Source of the DNA: Bryobacterales bacterium
Lineage (GTDB): Bacteria > Acidobacteriota > Terriglobia > Bryobacterales > Bryobacteraceae
Direction of reading: 5' to 3'
Assembly: GCA_019261985.1 (NCBI GenBank)
Contig: JAFAQY010000052.1
Span: 1-48,183, forward strand
DNA length: 48,183 nucleotides
Positions 7,662-17,117 of this stretch are shown in pieces. A program made the translations under genes and the position numbers. The number at the start of each line of letters is the position of its first letter. Position 1 is the stretch's first letter. Below the pieces are notes generated by a model. That model did not search any database and was not told the DNA's origin. It saw nothing but the letters and a program-made list of their open reading frames with translations.

Positions 7662-9398
7662 GTGAAATGGACCATTGCCCCCGGTGACGCGCAAGCTGTA
7701 CGAGCGCTTGTTCGCGAACTCGAAATAACGGCGCCCGCTGCTCGTGTGCTCTGTTCGCGCGGTTACGCCAATCCGGAGGCGGCGTGGCGATATATCGAGC
7801 CGCGGCTGAGCGATCTGTACGATCCATTCTTATTAGCAGGCATGGAGGACGCTGTCGCGCGCCTGCGCCGAGCGGTCGAGGCCAAAGAGCACATCCTCTT
7901 ATACGGAGACTACGATGTCGATGGAACCAGCGCCGTCGTGATTCTCAACAAGGCGATTGAGATTGCCGGGGGCCGCTCGTCGTTCCACGTCCCGCACCGC
8001 GTGCGGGATGGCTACGGCATGCGGAGCGAAGTGGTGGAGGAGGCGGGTGCATCGGGCGTATCGCTGATCGTGAGCGTGGACACGGGCATTCGGGCGAACC
8101 AGGTTGTGCGGCACGCCTCGGCGCTGGGAATCGATGTCATCGTTACGGATCATCACTTGCCGGAAGACGAATTGCCGGCCGCGCTTGCGGTGCTCAATCC
8201 AAACCGCCGCGACTGTGCTTACCCCAGCAAAAATCTCTGCGGCGCGGGAGTCGCTTTGAAGTTAGCGGACGCATTGTTCCGGCGGGTGGGGTTCGACGAC
8301 ACCCGCCGCGAGCGCCTGATCGATTCGTTGTTGAAGCTGGTCGCGATCGCCACGGTCGCCGATGTGGTCCCGTTAACCGGAGAAAATCGCGTGATCGTTA
8401 AGCGCGGTTTGGAAGGTTTGGATAAGGTTCGGAATGCCGGTTTGAGGGCGCTGCTGGACGTGTCGGGCTTCAGCGAGGGTCAGTCACCGAATGCCGGTCA
8501 GATTGCGTTTCGCGTGGCGCCGCGAATCAATGCGGCGGGCCGGATGGCGACGGCATCCGATGTGATCGAGATGTTTTTGACCGACGATCCGGCGCGCGCG
8601 CGGGATCTGGCGTCCAAACTTCACGAATTGAATCAGGACCGGCAGCAGACCGAAGCCGAAATCGCGCGAGCCATTTTCGAGCAGTGCGTTGAGCAACCCG
8701 TAACGGACCGGCATGCGGCTCTGGTATTCGCCGGCGAGGGCTGGCACCGCGGAGTAGTGGGAATCGTGGCCAGCCGGGTGGTCGAGCGGTTTCATCGCCC
8801 TGCGTTTGTGCTGGGAATTGAAGGCGGCATCGCTCACGGCTCGGGCCGCAGCATCGCGGTCTTTCATTTGCTCGAGGCGCTGGAAGCTATGCCGGATTTG
8901 TTCACCAAATTCGGCGGTCACCGGCAAGCGGCGGGCGTGACGCTGCGCGCCGATCGTCTGGATGAATTCCGGGAGCGGTTTCAGACCTATGCCGGCCGCA
9001 CGTTGACTCCTGCCGACTTCGAGCGGGAGCTCGAAATCGACGCGGAGATCGGCATGAATGAAATTACCGATCGCGCGGTGGCCGACATCCTGCGTTTGGG
9101 GCCTTTCGGTTACGGCAATGCATCGCCCGTGTTTGCGATTCGCCAAGTGGAGGCCGCCGAGCCGCCCGACGTCCGCAATGAAAAACACGTTTTTCTGCGC
9201 CTGCGCGGCCGGGGGCGGACGCTGCGCATTAAAGCCTGGAACTTCGCTGAACGCGCCGCCGAATTTACGCCGGGATCGGTTGTGGATGTGGCCGTGCAGT
9301 TTGAAGAGGACGCATACTCGGCCGCTCGGGGGTATGCTCCGTGGCGGGCCGTGTTGAGAGACGCGCGCCCGGCCGCCGCGGCTGTGGGGCAGGCTTGA
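7662..9398 (+). CDS. recJ: Single-stranded-DNA-specific 5'-3' exonuclease RecJ
   Basis: 578 residues. DHH-phosphoesterase motifs are all present: GDYDVDGT (residues ~82-89), VSVDTGI, VTDHHLP (DHH at ~161-163) and CGAGVALKL. The DHHA1-type part has APRINAAGRM, HRGVVGIVASRV and GGHRQAAGVTL, and a C-terminal OB-like domain follows. RecJ degrades single-stranded DNA 5' to 3' in recombinational and mismatch repair. The GTG at 7662 is chosen because MKWTIAPGD aligns with usual RecJ starts; the codons upstream back to 7599 are repeat sequence read in frame. No Shine-Dalgarno is visible. The TGA at 9396-9398 and the last residues VGQA come from the following hairpin repeat, so the native C-terminus was probably changed by it. 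Confidence 0.95.
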   Translation: MKWTIAPGDAQAVRALVRELEITAPAARVLCSRGYANPEAAWRYIEPRLSDLYDPFLLAGMEDAVARLRRAVEAKEHILLYGDYDVDGTSAVVILNKAIEIAGGRSSFHVPHRVRDGYGMRSEVVEEAGASGVSLIVSVDTGIRANQVVRHASALGIDVIVTDHHLPEDELPAALAVLNPNRRDCAYPSKNLCGAGVALKLADALFRRVGFDDTRRERLIDSLLKLVAIATVADVVPLTGENRVIVKRGLEGLDKVRNAGLRALLDVSGFSEGQSPNAGQIAFRVAPRINAAGRMATASDVIEMFLTDDPARARDLASKLHELNQDRQQTEAEIARAIFEQCVEQPVTDRHAALVFAGEGWHRGVVGIVASRVVERFHRPAFVLGIEGGIAHGSGRSIAVFHLLEALEAMPDLFTKFGGHRQAAGVTLRADRLDEFRERFQTYAGRTLTPADFERELEIDAEIGMNEITDRAVADILRLGPFGYGNASPVFAIRQVEAAEPPDVRNEKHVFLRLRGRGRTLRIKAWNFAERAAEFTPGSVVDVAVQFEEDAYSAARGYAPWRAVLRDARPAAAAVGQA

Positions 9399-9533
9399 GC
9401 CTGCGGCCGACTTCAGTCCGCCACCGGCGGCTTCAGTCCTACTAGCGGCGGAGGCTTCAGCCGGGCTTCAGCCCGCCACGAGTAGCGGGACTAAAGTCCC
9501 GCGCAGGCTAAAGCCCGGCTAAAGCCCGCCCTA
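9384..9533. repeat. Large hairpin repeat cluster, copy 4, between convergent recJ and M28 gene
   Basis: About 150 bases made almost wholly of small hairpins: border GTGGGGCAGG, GCAGGCT-TG-AGCCTGC at 9389-9404, ACTTCAGT and GGCTTCAGTCC pieces, GGGCTTCAGCCC at 9463-9474, GCGGGACT-AA-AGTCCCGC at 9485-9502, then GGCTAAAGCCC twice. It overlaps the recJ stop and ends 3 bp before the end of the M28 gene. It could act as a two-way transcription terminator, but there is no T-tract. Confidence 0.9.
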
Positions 9534-9535
9534 CT

Positions 9536-11626
9536 TCAATTCAACAAGTGCGCGGCTTGTTCTACTTGCGCTGCTAGGGTGCCTAGCGCCTGGGCCAGGC
9601 GGCGGGCTTGCTGATTGGCCTCCTCCCAGCGCTGCGCTTCAATCGCTTCGCGGACTCCGGGAAGCGTCTTCGCATCGTAACCGGTATTTATACCGGGCGC
9701 GTAGAGAGCATGCTTGTACCAATCGCGGCCGGGAAGGCCGTTCGGAAGCAGAAGGGTTCGCTCCGCGTGAAGCAGCACATCGTTTAACTTTCTGATCCGG
9801 TCTTCAGAAGCGGCGGGCGCCTTCGACAGAGCTTCGTTATATATCCGCGCGGCGGACTCCAGCCGGTTCAGTTGCGATTGCAACGGACGCAAGTCCACGA
9901 CGCCCGAACGGCGGCGCGCGCCGCGCTCGATCTCTTCCACGTAGCCCGAAATCGTTCGAGCCAGAGCGGAGAAGTCATACGGCAGCACCGAGGCATCGGA
10001 AAGCCGGAGGATCGATGTGATCGTGATCTGCGAAAGCGCCCTTCCGTAAGAGAGGTCCGTGTCCGAGAATTTATCGAACCACGCTAGTGAATCGTAGATG
10101 GAGTGATACACGCCGCCTGAATCGGCGCTGCCGAAGCCAAAGTTCAAGCTGGCAATCCCGATATGGTCGAGGAACGGCACGTAGTCCGACCCCGATCCTA
10201 AAGGAGTGAGATGAAATTCGGGCGGTAAATCGGCGCGAGCCCGGTTACGTATTACTTTCGATGCCTCAAGCAAACTCATGGCCGACTTTGGCTCGACGAT
10301 ATCGCGCAAGACTTCGGAGACGAAAGTTTCGAGAGTATGCGAGCCCGAAGCCGATAGCCGGCCTGGTCCATTTAAGTCCGAGTTGATGTACGCCACCGCG
10401 TTGTTACGCAGCTCGTCCAAATGCTTCTCGGCCCACTCGGTGGAACCCATCAAACCGAACTCTTCCCCATCCCAGAGCGCCAATACGATAGTCCGTTTGG
10501 GCTGCCACCCTTGCTGGCGCAGGACGGATAGAGCGCGCGCGGTTTCAAGGAGCGCCGCGGCAGCGCTCGCCGGATCGGACGCACCGTTTACCCAGGCATC
10601 GTGGTGGTTGCCGTAGACGATCCATTGGTCGGGATAGACAGAGCCGGGAATCTTAGCGATCACATCGTGCAGCGGCCGCGTGGACCAATCGGAGTCGATT
10701 TTCAAGTGGACGGTCGCCGGGCCCGGCCCCGCGTGATAGGTCAACGGCAATGCTCCGCGCCAGGGCTCTGGAACCAGCGGCCCTCCCAACTCCGCGAGCA
10801 GGGGCTTCGCGTCTCCGTAAGAGATCGGTAGAACCGGGATTTTGGGCAGCGATTTGGCATCGGAAACGGGCAGCCGCTTCGATCCAGACACAGAAGCCCA
10901 GCCCGGCGACAGCGGGTCACCGGGATAAAGCGCCATGTCCAGAACGCTGCCCCGCTGGACGCCCTGCTCGGGGCGCATCGGTCCTTTGGGATAAACGTCG
11001 TTTTGGAAATAGCCGTCGTCGCGGGGATCGGAATAGATTAAGCACCCGACGGCGCCATTCCTCTGGGCGAGCTTCACCTTCACTCCGCGCCAGTTCCGGC
11101 CGTAGCGGGCGATTACAATTTTGCCTTTCACCTCGACGCCGAGTTTCTTCAGCTCGTCATAATCCTCGGGCGCGCCATAATTCACATAGACCAGCGGCGC
11201 GGTGATGTCCCCCGATGCCGAATAAGCGTTAAAGGTCGGCAACTGATCCGGCTGGCCGCTAGCGGGGTCGTCGGGGAGAACCGGCTCTTTCAATTCTGCG
11301 CGGTAATGCACCGGCGCGGTCATTTCAAGAGAGCGCGCGGTGGGATATGGCATCAAGGCCTCAAAGTTCTCGGTGTGAACATCGAGGCTCCATTCTTTGA
11401 GTTGCGCGGCTAGGTAGTCGGCAACGGCCTTGGATCCGGGCGAGCCGGCATGATGCGGCTTGGATGCCATGCGCTCCATGTAGATGTGGAGGCGCGCGGG
11501 TTGAGGGATTGCTTTAGCTCTTTCTTCCAACTCGTGCTGATCTTTAAAGTTTTCTGGGAAGAAGCCGCGGATGGGCTCCTGGGCTAGTGCCGGTAGGGCT
11601 ATGAGAAGGAGGACAAGCTGAAGCAT
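9536..11626 (-). CDS. Exported M28 zinc aminopeptidase / glutamate carboxypeptidase II-like
   Basis: 696 residues with a signal peptide ending ALA. The layout is that of glutamate carboxypeptidase II and transferrin-receptor-like M28 proteins: protease-associated (PA) domain with KGKIVIARYGRNWRGVK in the middle of the N-terminal half, M28 peptidase core, and a C-terminal helical TFR-dimer domain. Both zinc sites look complete: GNHHDAW (His), DPASAAAALLE (bridging Asp), DGEEFGL (general-base Glu and ligand Glu), INSDLNG (Asp) and VYHSIYDS (His). It should release C-terminal or N-terminal residues from peptides outside the cytoplasm; specificity is not clear. It is the last gene of the yceD-rpmF-plsX-dsbD operon, starting 3 bp after the dsbD stop. 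Confidence 0.9.
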   Translation of the reverse strand: MLQLVLLLIALPALAQEPIRGFFPENFKDQHELEERAKAIPQPARLHIYMERMASKPHHAGSPGSKAVADYLAAQLKEWSLDVHTENFEALMPYPTARSLEMTAPVHYRAELKEPVLPDDPASGQPDQLPTFNAYSASGDITAPLVYVNYGAPEDYDELKKLGVEVKGKIVIARYGRNWRGVKVKLAQRNGAVGCLIYSDPRDDGYFQNDVYPKGPMRPEQGVQRGSVLDMALYPGDPLSPGWASVSGSKRLPVSDAKSLPKIPVLPISYGDAKPLLAELGGPLVPEPWRGALPLTYHAGPGPATVHLKIDSDWSTRPLHDVIAKIPGSVYPDQWIVYGNHHDAWVNGASDPASAAAALLETARALSVLRQQGWQPKRTIVLALWDGEEFGLMGSTEWAEKHLDELRNNAVAYINSDLNGPGRLSASGSHTLETFVSEVLRDIVEPKSAMSLLEASKVIRNRARADLPPEFHLTPLGSGSDYVPFLDHIGIASLNFGFGSADSGGVYHSIYDSLAWFDKFSDTDLSYGRALSQITITSILRLSDASVLPYDFSALARTISGYVEEIERGARRRSGVVDLRPLQSQLNRLESAARIYNEALSKAPAASEDRIRKLNDVLLHAERTLLLPNGLPGRDWYKHALYAPGINTGYDAKTLPGVREAIEAQRWEEANQQARRLAQALGTLAAQVEQAAHLLN

Positions 11627-11629
11627 GTC

Positions 11630-13465
11630 CTACGCGCCCGGGCGGGTCTTGAGGAATGCCAAAAACTTCTGCGGATCGCGCGTCAGGCCACCGGACTGGG
11701 CGATGATATTTTCGTCCGGACCCATCAACACATAGTAGGGCATCGTAGCGGTGTTGAACTTTTCGTCCTCGAGTTTCTGGTTCTGTTCGGATGGCGCATC
11801 TGTGCCGTCGACATATAACTCGACGGGCACAAGTTCTTTAACGGCTTCCGCGATCTCGGGACGGGGGAACATGTTGGCATCCATCCATTTACAGTTGGTG
11901 CAGGAATAGCCCGTGAAGTTGACCAGGACGAGTTTGTTTTCCTTGCGCGCAAGCTCCAGGCCTTCTCGGTATTGATTCTTCATCCATGCGACCCGGCTCG
12001 ATCCGGCTGTGGCGGCGGAGGCGGACCCGGAGGGCGCGGGAACGTAGGCGTCCAACTCGCCGAGGGGCGCGCCATACATTCCCGGCAGCAGCGAGAACGC
12101 GAAAATCAGAAACAAGCTCGCAACGAGCAAGCGGCCGATGCCGAGCTTTTCCCCCGCCTCGATGCCTTCCAATCGCAGCAAGCCCAACAGATATAATCCC
12201 GGCAAGGCGAACAGTACGAACCATGCCGCCAGGAAACGTTCGCGCGTGAGAAAGCCCGTCTGCAAAACCTGATCGATGTTGCTGAAGTATTTAAGCATCA
12301 ACGCCAGCAGAACAAATCCCATCACGACCTTTACCCGCGCGAGCCATCCTCCGCTGCGCGGGAGTTTTTTGAGGTAACCCGGGAAGGCAGCGAGGAAAAA
12401 GAACGGGGAGGCGAGGCCGATCGCGAAACTGAGCATGCCAACGACCGGCTGCACGCCTTTTGATTGCACCGAAGAAACCAGAAGCGATCCGACAAACGGT
12501 CCGACGCAGGCGAAAGAGGTCAGCGAGAAGGTTAAGCCCATCAGCAGAGTGCCTAAATAACCGCCGCGCCGCGAAGCTCGATCGAGCTTGGTGAGCAAGC
12601 CCGAAGGAAGAGTGATCTCGAAAGCGCCGAGCAGACTCGTCGCGAAGATTCCGAAGACTACAGCTATAAACCCGTTCACCCATGGATTGGAGCCAAGCTG
12701 CGCGATTCCGAACGGCCCGACGGCGGCAGTTACACCCAGCCCGAGGGCGCAGAAAAGCACCACGATGCCGAGCGAAAAAACGAGAGCTTGCACGAAGCCG
12801 CCGCGTTGGTTGAGGAAGAAAGATACCGTGATCGGGATCATGGGGAATACGCACGGCGTGAAGATCGACAGAAGCCCAACGCCGAATGCGGTGAGGGCGA
12901 AGGCGGTCAGCCCTTGCGAGTCTGGATTTTGGGAAACCGGCACCGCTGCGCCGGGGAGTGCGTAACCTGGAGGAGCCGCGAAAGCGGCCAGCGCGGGAGC
13001 CGCCGGATCAAGCGTTAGCGTAAAATCCGCCGTGCTCTTCTTCGGACGTTTGCATTCGGTGTCATTGCAGGTCTGATAACGGGTTTGCGCAGTGATCGTA
13101 ATCGGACCACTGGGCGCGTCCGGCTTGAGCTTCGCCGGAATCACAAAAACAGCTTCGTTTGAGAATGTTTCCGTATCGAATTTAAAGTTCGGGTCGAACT
13201 TATGATCGGCTTTTGGCTGATACACCTGGATGGAATCGATGGCGGGATTGTCAGCCAGGGTAACGGTGGTTGCGTTCGGTCCATCGGGGGGCGTGGTGGT
13301 TAGAGAATACATGTGCCAGCCGGGATCGATCTTGGCGGTCAGCTTCAGAACGACCGTGGAACCGGGCGCGGCCTTTGGAGTGTCGGAAGAAAGAGACCAG
13401 TGCACCAGCTCCTGCGGGTGCGCGAGACCGGCGAAGGCAAGGAAGAGGACGGCTCCCTTAAGCAT
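11630..13465 (-). CDS. dsbD: Thiol:disulfide interchange protein DsbD
   Basis: 611 residues in the full three-part DsbD layout. After a signal peptide comes a periplasmic alpha domain with CNDTEC, then eight or so membrane helices with the cysteines in FTPCVFPMIPI and TSFACVGPFVG, then a C-terminal thioredoxin domain with the CTNC active site (VNFTGYSCTNCKWMD). DsbD moves electrons from cytoplasmic thioredoxin to the periplasm, where they reduce disulfide isomerases and cytochrome c maturation thiols. It starts 2 bp after the plsX stop (TAA CC ATG), so translation is probably coupled. Exported c-type cytochromes such as the one at 17118 would need this reductant. Confidence 0.93.
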   Translation of the reverse strand: MLKGAVLFLAFAGLAHPQELVHWSLSSDTPKAAPGSTVVLKLTAKIDPGWHMYSLTTTPPDGPNATTVTLADNPAIDSIQVYQPKADHKFDPNFKFDTETFSNEAVFVIPAKLKPDAPSGPITITAQTRYQTCNDTECKRPKKSTADFTLTLDPAAPALAAFAAPPGYALPGAAVPVSQNPDSQGLTAFALTAFGVGLLSIFTPCVFPMIPITVSFFLNQRGGFVQALVFSLGIVVLFCALGLGVTAAVGPFGIAQLGSNPWVNGFIAVVFGIFATSLLGAFEITLPSGLLTKLDRASRRGGYLGTLLMGLTFSLTSFACVGPFVGSLLVSSVQSKGVQPVVGMLSFAIGLASPFFFLAAFPGYLKKLPRSGGWLARVKVVMGFVLLALMLKYFSNIDQVLQTGFLTRERFLAAWFVLFALPGLYLLGLLRLEGIEAGEKLGIGRLLVASLFLIFAFSLLPGMYGAPLGELDAYVPAPSGSASAATAGSSRVAWMKNQYREGLELARKENKLVLVNFTGYSCTNCKWMDANMFPRPEIAEAVKELVPVELYVDGTDAPSEQNQKLEDEKFNTATMPYYVLMGPDENIIAQSGGLTRDPQKFLAFLKTRPGA

Positions 13466-13467
13466 GG

Positions 13468-14490
13468 TTATGTCGCTACCGCTTTAGACGCTGCGGACTG
13501 TTCTAACTCATCTTCTATTTTTTCATTAACGCGGCCTTGTGCAAACTCGGCCGCCACGCGGATGGCGTTCTTGATGGCATTGGCGTTCGAGCGGCCGTGG
13601 CAAATGATATTGACGCCCTTCACGCCCAGCAAGGGCGCGCCGCCGTACTCGGAATAATCGACGCGTTTCTTCAGCTCCCGGAAGGCGTCGCGCGACAACA
13701 CGGCGCCGAGCTTCCGGCGGACGGTGGCCTCGAGCGACTCGCGAAGCATACCGGTAATCAACTCCACCAGGCCTTCGCTGACCTTAAGGGTGACATTTCC
13801 GATGAAGCCATCGCAAACGATCACGTCCGCGTCGCCGGTGAAAACGTCGCGGCCTTCGACATTGCCAATGAAATTGATCGGCAAAGCCTTTATCAAAGGC
13901 TGGGCGGCGCGAGTCAGGTCGTTGCCTTTGTGCTCCTCCTCCCCGATCGAAAGCAGGCCGACGCGTGGCCGGCGATTGTGGAAAATGATTCGGGAATAAA
14001 CTTCGCCCATAACGGCGAATTGCGCGAGCATTTCAGGACGCGAATCGACGTTTGCGCCCACATCGAGAACCACCACGGGAGTGCCCTTGACGGTGGGAAA
14101 CGCCGATGCGAGCGCGGGGCGGGTGACGCCGCGAATCATGCCTTGCGTGATCTTGGCGGTGGCCATGACCGCGCCTGTGTTGCCGGCCGACACGACACCG
14201 CGCGCGTCGCCATCGCGCATCAGGCGAGAGGCTACTTTGATGGAGGAATCTTTCTTGGTGCGCACCGCCTTCGCGGCCGAGTCCTCCATGGTGATGAACT
14301 CGCTCGCATGGTGGACGTCGATGGGAAGGCCGTCGGCGTCGGGATGATTTTGCAGTTCGCGGCGGACGATATCCTCCGGCCCGACCAGGATTACTCGGAC
14401 CGGATACTCAGAAGCGGCGCGGACTGCGCCCTCGACCTCCGACTTAGGGGCATAGTCCCCCCCCATGGCGTCGACCGCGATCGTCAGCAT
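13468..14490 (-). CDS. plsX: Phosphate acyltransferase PlsX
   Basis: 340 residues. [15 protein letters not shown] at the N-terminus is the family signature, followed by [45 protein letters not shown] and [10 protein letters not shown]. PlsX makes acyl-phosphate from acyl-ACP for phospholipid synthesis at the inner face of the membrane. The ATG at 14490 is set by the signature; the frame extends to 14601 but that part overlaps rpmF. It lies 14 bp after rpmF in the conserved yceD-rpmF-plsX order. The usual fabHDG genes do not follow; dsbD does. Confidence 0.96.
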   Translation of the reverse strand: MLTIAVDAMGGDYAPKSEVEGAVRAASEYPVRVILVGPEDIVRRELQNHPDADGLPIDVHHASEFITMEDSAAKAVRTKKDSSIKVASRLMRDGDARGVVSAGNTGAVMATAKITQGMIRGVTRPALASAFPTVKGTPVVVLDVGANVDSRPEMLAQFAVMGEVYSRIIFHNRRPRVGLLSIGEEEHKGNDLTRAAQPLIKALPINFIGNVEGRDVFTGDADVIVCDGFIGNVTLKVSEGLVELITGMLRESLEATVRRKLGAVLSRDAFRELKKRVDYSEYGGAPLLGVKGVNIICHGRSNANAIKNAIRVAAEFAQGRVNEKIEDELEQSAASKAVAT

Positions 14491-14504
14491 AGAGGCGCGG
14501 GCGC

Positions 14505-14687
14505 TTATTCTTCGACGACTTCGATTACTTCCCTGCCCTTGTACTTTCCGCAGTGCGGACAGACGCGGTGCGGCAGCTTGGGCTCGTGGCAATTGGGGCA
14601 CTCCGATACGATGGAGCGGCGGAGAGAATCGTGGGTCCGCCTTGCGGAAGTTCTGCGCTTGGAGTGTCGTCTTTTTGGATTTGGCAT
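14505..14687 (-). CDS. rpmF: 50S ribosomal protein L32
   Basis: 60 residues. It has the basic N-terminus [17 protein letters not shown] and a zinc ribbon CPNC...[12 protein letters not shown], typical of the C+ form of L32. It lies 12 bp after yceD and 14 bp before plsX, as in many bacteria. Confidence 0.97.
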   Translation of the reverse strand: MPNPKRRHSKRRTSARRTHDSLRRSIVSECPNCHEPKLPHRVCPHCGKYKGREVIEVVEE

Positions 14688-14699
14688 TCTGTTGGTTTC

Positions 14700-15218
14700 C
14701 TATTTAAGTTGTCTGAGCGCCGCCCAGCGGTCGTCGACCGCTTCGCCCTGGCACTGGCACTGAATATGGTTCCGGTTCTGCCCGCAGTGAGGGCAGATGC
14801 CTTTACAAGTGTCGCCGCATAGCCGCTGCATGGGAAGCGAAAGTAAGATATATTCTCGCAAAACGTCGTTCAGTTCAATCCCGTCGCCTTCGTAGAAGCC
14901 CATCTCGGCTTCGCTTTGGTCGATGGCCGTCTCTTCTCCGTAGCCTTCTGAAACGGGCCGGTAATAAAGCTCGAAATCGGAGTCGAGCGGCAGCCGCGCG
15001 GGGTCCAGGCACCGATCGCAATCCGCTTCCATCAAAACCTTCGCGTGCCCTTTCACGCGAATCTCGCCGAGCGAACCCGTGACCAGATCGACTTTGCCGG
15101 CGGCCCTCAGCGGACCTGCCTGACGAAGTTTCGGATCGAAGAATTCGATGGCGCCGGGTGGGAGGTCCACGTCAAATCGACCCGCGCGAACCTCAAGATC
15201 TCGAACGTGAAAGAACAC
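14700..15218 (-). CDS. yceD: YceD / DUF177 family protein, 23S rRNA accumulation factor type
   Basis: 172 residues. It has the DUF177 core: [20 protein letters not shown], a family [15 protein letters not shown] segment and a C-terminal [13 protein letters not shown], with cysteine pairs that could bind zinc. YceD is linked to 23S rRNA and 50S biogenesis and nearly always precedes rpmF. The start is GTG at 15218, with a GGGGG run 6 bases upstream as ribosome-binding site; an ATG at 15223 is out of frame. First gene of the five-gene operon. Confidence 0.9.
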   Translation of the reverse strand: MFFHVRDLEVRAGRFDVDLPPGAIEFFDPKLRQAGPLRAAGKVDLVTGSLGEIRVKGHAKVLMEADCDRCLDPARLPLDSDFELYYRPVSEGYGEETAIDQSEAEMGFYEGDGIELNDVLREYILLSLPMQRLCGDTCKGICPHCGQNRNHIQCQCQGEAVDDRWAALRQLK

Positions 15219-15266
15219 AGCATCCCCCGCCGTGTGCCGGGCGGTGTCCCGATCGGCTAAAACATC

Positions 15267-15294
15267 AGTATATCAGGAGATTGGGCGGTTCCAA
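15267..15294 (-). promoter_or_regulatory. Sigma70-type promoter of the yceD-rpmF-plsX-dsbD-M28 operon
   Basis: On the minus strand: -35 TTGGAA (15294-15289), 16-base spacer, extended -10 TGA-TATACT (TATACT at 15272-15267). Transcription would begin near 15260, about 40 bases before the yceD GTG. No competing site was seen within the operon, whose gaps are 2-14 bp. Confidence 0.6.
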
Positions 15295-15465
15295 AGAGCG
15301 TTGGGCGGGGCCGGCAGGCGAGTACAATGGGGTTCGCCTAAATCTCAGCAAGTGATTGGTGTGGGAGGCTTCTCAGCAGCGGGAAACGGATCGAAGATTC
15401 CCGCGGGGTCAAAACCCGCTCTCAGGAAAAAACGTTCACACAAAATACTCGACAAGACCTGCAAT

Positions 15466-17052
15466 CTAGTCGATATATTCGTACGCCGGCTGGGTCAGGA
15501 ACTCTGAAAATTCCGCGCTGGTCGTCATCTGCTCGAAAATCTTGCCGGCTTCATCAAACCGCCCGCCCGGTGATTGCGTCTTGAGCTTCTCGAGTTGCTC
15601 GACCGTAACCAATCGCGCCAGTTCAGCCGTCACCGGGCGCCCATCGTCCAGCTTCGCCCCGTGCTTCACCCACTGCCATACTTGCGCGCGGCAGATTTCC
15701 GCGGTCGCCGCGTCTTCCATCAAGTTGTAGATCGGCACGCACCCCACGCCGCGCAGCCAGGCCTCCACGTACTGCAACCCGACATCGATATTCCACCGCA
15801 GCCCGGCTTCGGTGATCGTGCCCGCGGGCGCGGCGAGCAGATCCTTCGCGGTCACTTGAACCGGCGGGTGCTTCATCGAAATCTGATTCGGAGTCTTCAT
15901 ATACTCATCGAAGACCTCCTTGGCGATCGCGACCAGCCCGGGGTGCGCTACCCACGTGCCGTCGTGCCCCGCCTTGACCTCGCGGAGTTTGTCGGCGCGC
16001 ACTTTATCGAGCGCCTGTTGATTCGCGGCCGGATCGTTCTTGATAGGCACTTGCGCCGCCATGCCGCCCATGGCGTGAATGTTGCGCCGGTGGCAGGTCT
16101 GAATCAGCAGCTCGACATAGGACTGCAGGAAATGCCGCTCCATCGTAACTTCGGCGCGGTTGGGCAGCACGAATTCCGGGTGATTGCGGAATTTCTTGAT
16201 GAAGCTGAACATGTAATCCCAGCGGCCGCAGTTCAGGCCGGAGGAATGGTCGCGCATCTCCCATAAAATCTCATCCATTTCGAACGCCGCCAAGATCGTC
16301 TCAATCAGTACAGTGGCCCGAATGGTCCCGCGCGGAATGCCGAGAGCGTCCTGAGAGAAGTTGAAGACATCGTTCCACAGCCGCGCCTCCAGGTGGCTCT
16401 CGAGCTTCGGCAAATAAAAATAAGGGCCCGTGGCGCGCTGCATCAGGTTTTTTGCGTTGTGAAAAAAGTAAAGACCGAAATCGAAAAGCGACCCGGAAAC
16501 CGGCTGACCATTGAGGAGCACATGCTTCTCGACCGTCTGCCAGTGGCGAGGCCGCACCAGCAGCGTCGCGGTTTTATCGTTCAGCTTGTAAGCTTTGCCC
16601 TCGGGGCTTTTGAACTCAATAGTGCGATTAACGGCGTCGCGCAAATTGATTTGCCCGTCCAGATTGTTCTGCCACGCCGGCGAGTTGGCGTCTTCGAAAT
16701 CCGCCATGAACACATTCGCCCCGCAGTTGAGCGCGTTGATGATCATCTTCCGGTCCACCGGACCGGTGATTTCCACGCGCCGGTCCAGCAAGTCGGCGGG
16801 GCTGGGCGCGACCGTCCATTCCTTGGCGCGGACGTCCGCCGTTTCCGTAAGAAAATCGGGGAAGATCCCTTTGTCGATCTGCGCCTGGCGGACCCTTCTT
16901 CGCGCCAGCAAATCCTGCCTGCGGCCCTCGAAATTCTCGGCGAGGCTGGCCAAAAAGCGCAGCGCGTCAGCGGTCAGAATCTGATTGTGGGGGCCTCGAA
17001 CCGGAGCCGTAATTTCCAGCCGCGACGCGCCCATAGTTGGACTAATAGACAT
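15466..17052 (-). CDS. aceB: Malate synthase A
   Basis: 528 residues, normal length for malate synthase A. It has [37 protein letters not shown] (catalytic Arg and Mg-binding Glu), [16 protein letters not shown] (Mg-binding Asp), [26 protein letters not shown] and [11 protein letters not shown] (catalytic Asp). It joins glyoxylate and acetyl-CoA to malate in the glyoxylate bypass. Isocitrate lyase is not in the window. GGAGGAAC directly precedes the ATG at 17052, and a TATACT box lies 8 bases before the ATG. The gene is divergent from the quinoprotein gene with only 65 bp between starts. Confidence 0.96.
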   Translation of the reverse strand: MSISPTMGASRLEITAPVRGPHNQILTADALRFLASLAENFEGRRQDLLARRRVRQAQIDKGIFPDFLTETADVRAKEWTVAPSPADLLDRRVEITGPVDRKMIINALNCGANVFMADFEDANSPAWQNNLDGQINLRDAVNRTIEFKSPEGKAYKLNDKTATLLVRPRHWQTVEKHVLLNGQPVSGSLFDFGLYFFHNAKNLMQRATGPYFYLPKLESHLEARLWNDVFNFSQDALGIPRGTIRATVLIETILAAFEMDEILWEMRDHSSGLNCGRWDYMFSFIKKFRNHPEFVLPNRAEVTMERHFLQSYVELLIQTCHRRNIHAMGGMAAQVPIKNDPAANQQALDKVRADKLREVKAGHDGTWVAHPGLVAIAKEVFDEYMKTPNQISMKHPPVQVTAKDLLAAPAGTITEAGLRWNIDVGLQYVEAWLRGVGCVPIYNLMEDAATAEICRAQVWQWVKHGAKLDDGRPVTAELARLVTVEQLEKLKTQSPGGRFDEAGKIFEQMTTSAEFSEFLTQPAYEYID

Positions 17053-17117
17053 GTTCCTCCAGTATAAAATTCGGCCGGCAGATCGCCGCGCGAAGCCGCT
17101 GGTGTAGAATAGGCCGC

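Noticed and set aside
9384-9533. CRISPR array or classic Rho-independent terminator
   Set aside because: No constant repeat with unique equal-length spacers, and the hairpins are not followed by T-tracts.
13537-14763. 408-codon plus-strand open frame over plsX and rpmF
   Set aside because: Covers two conserved genes on the other strand and has no recognisable domain.
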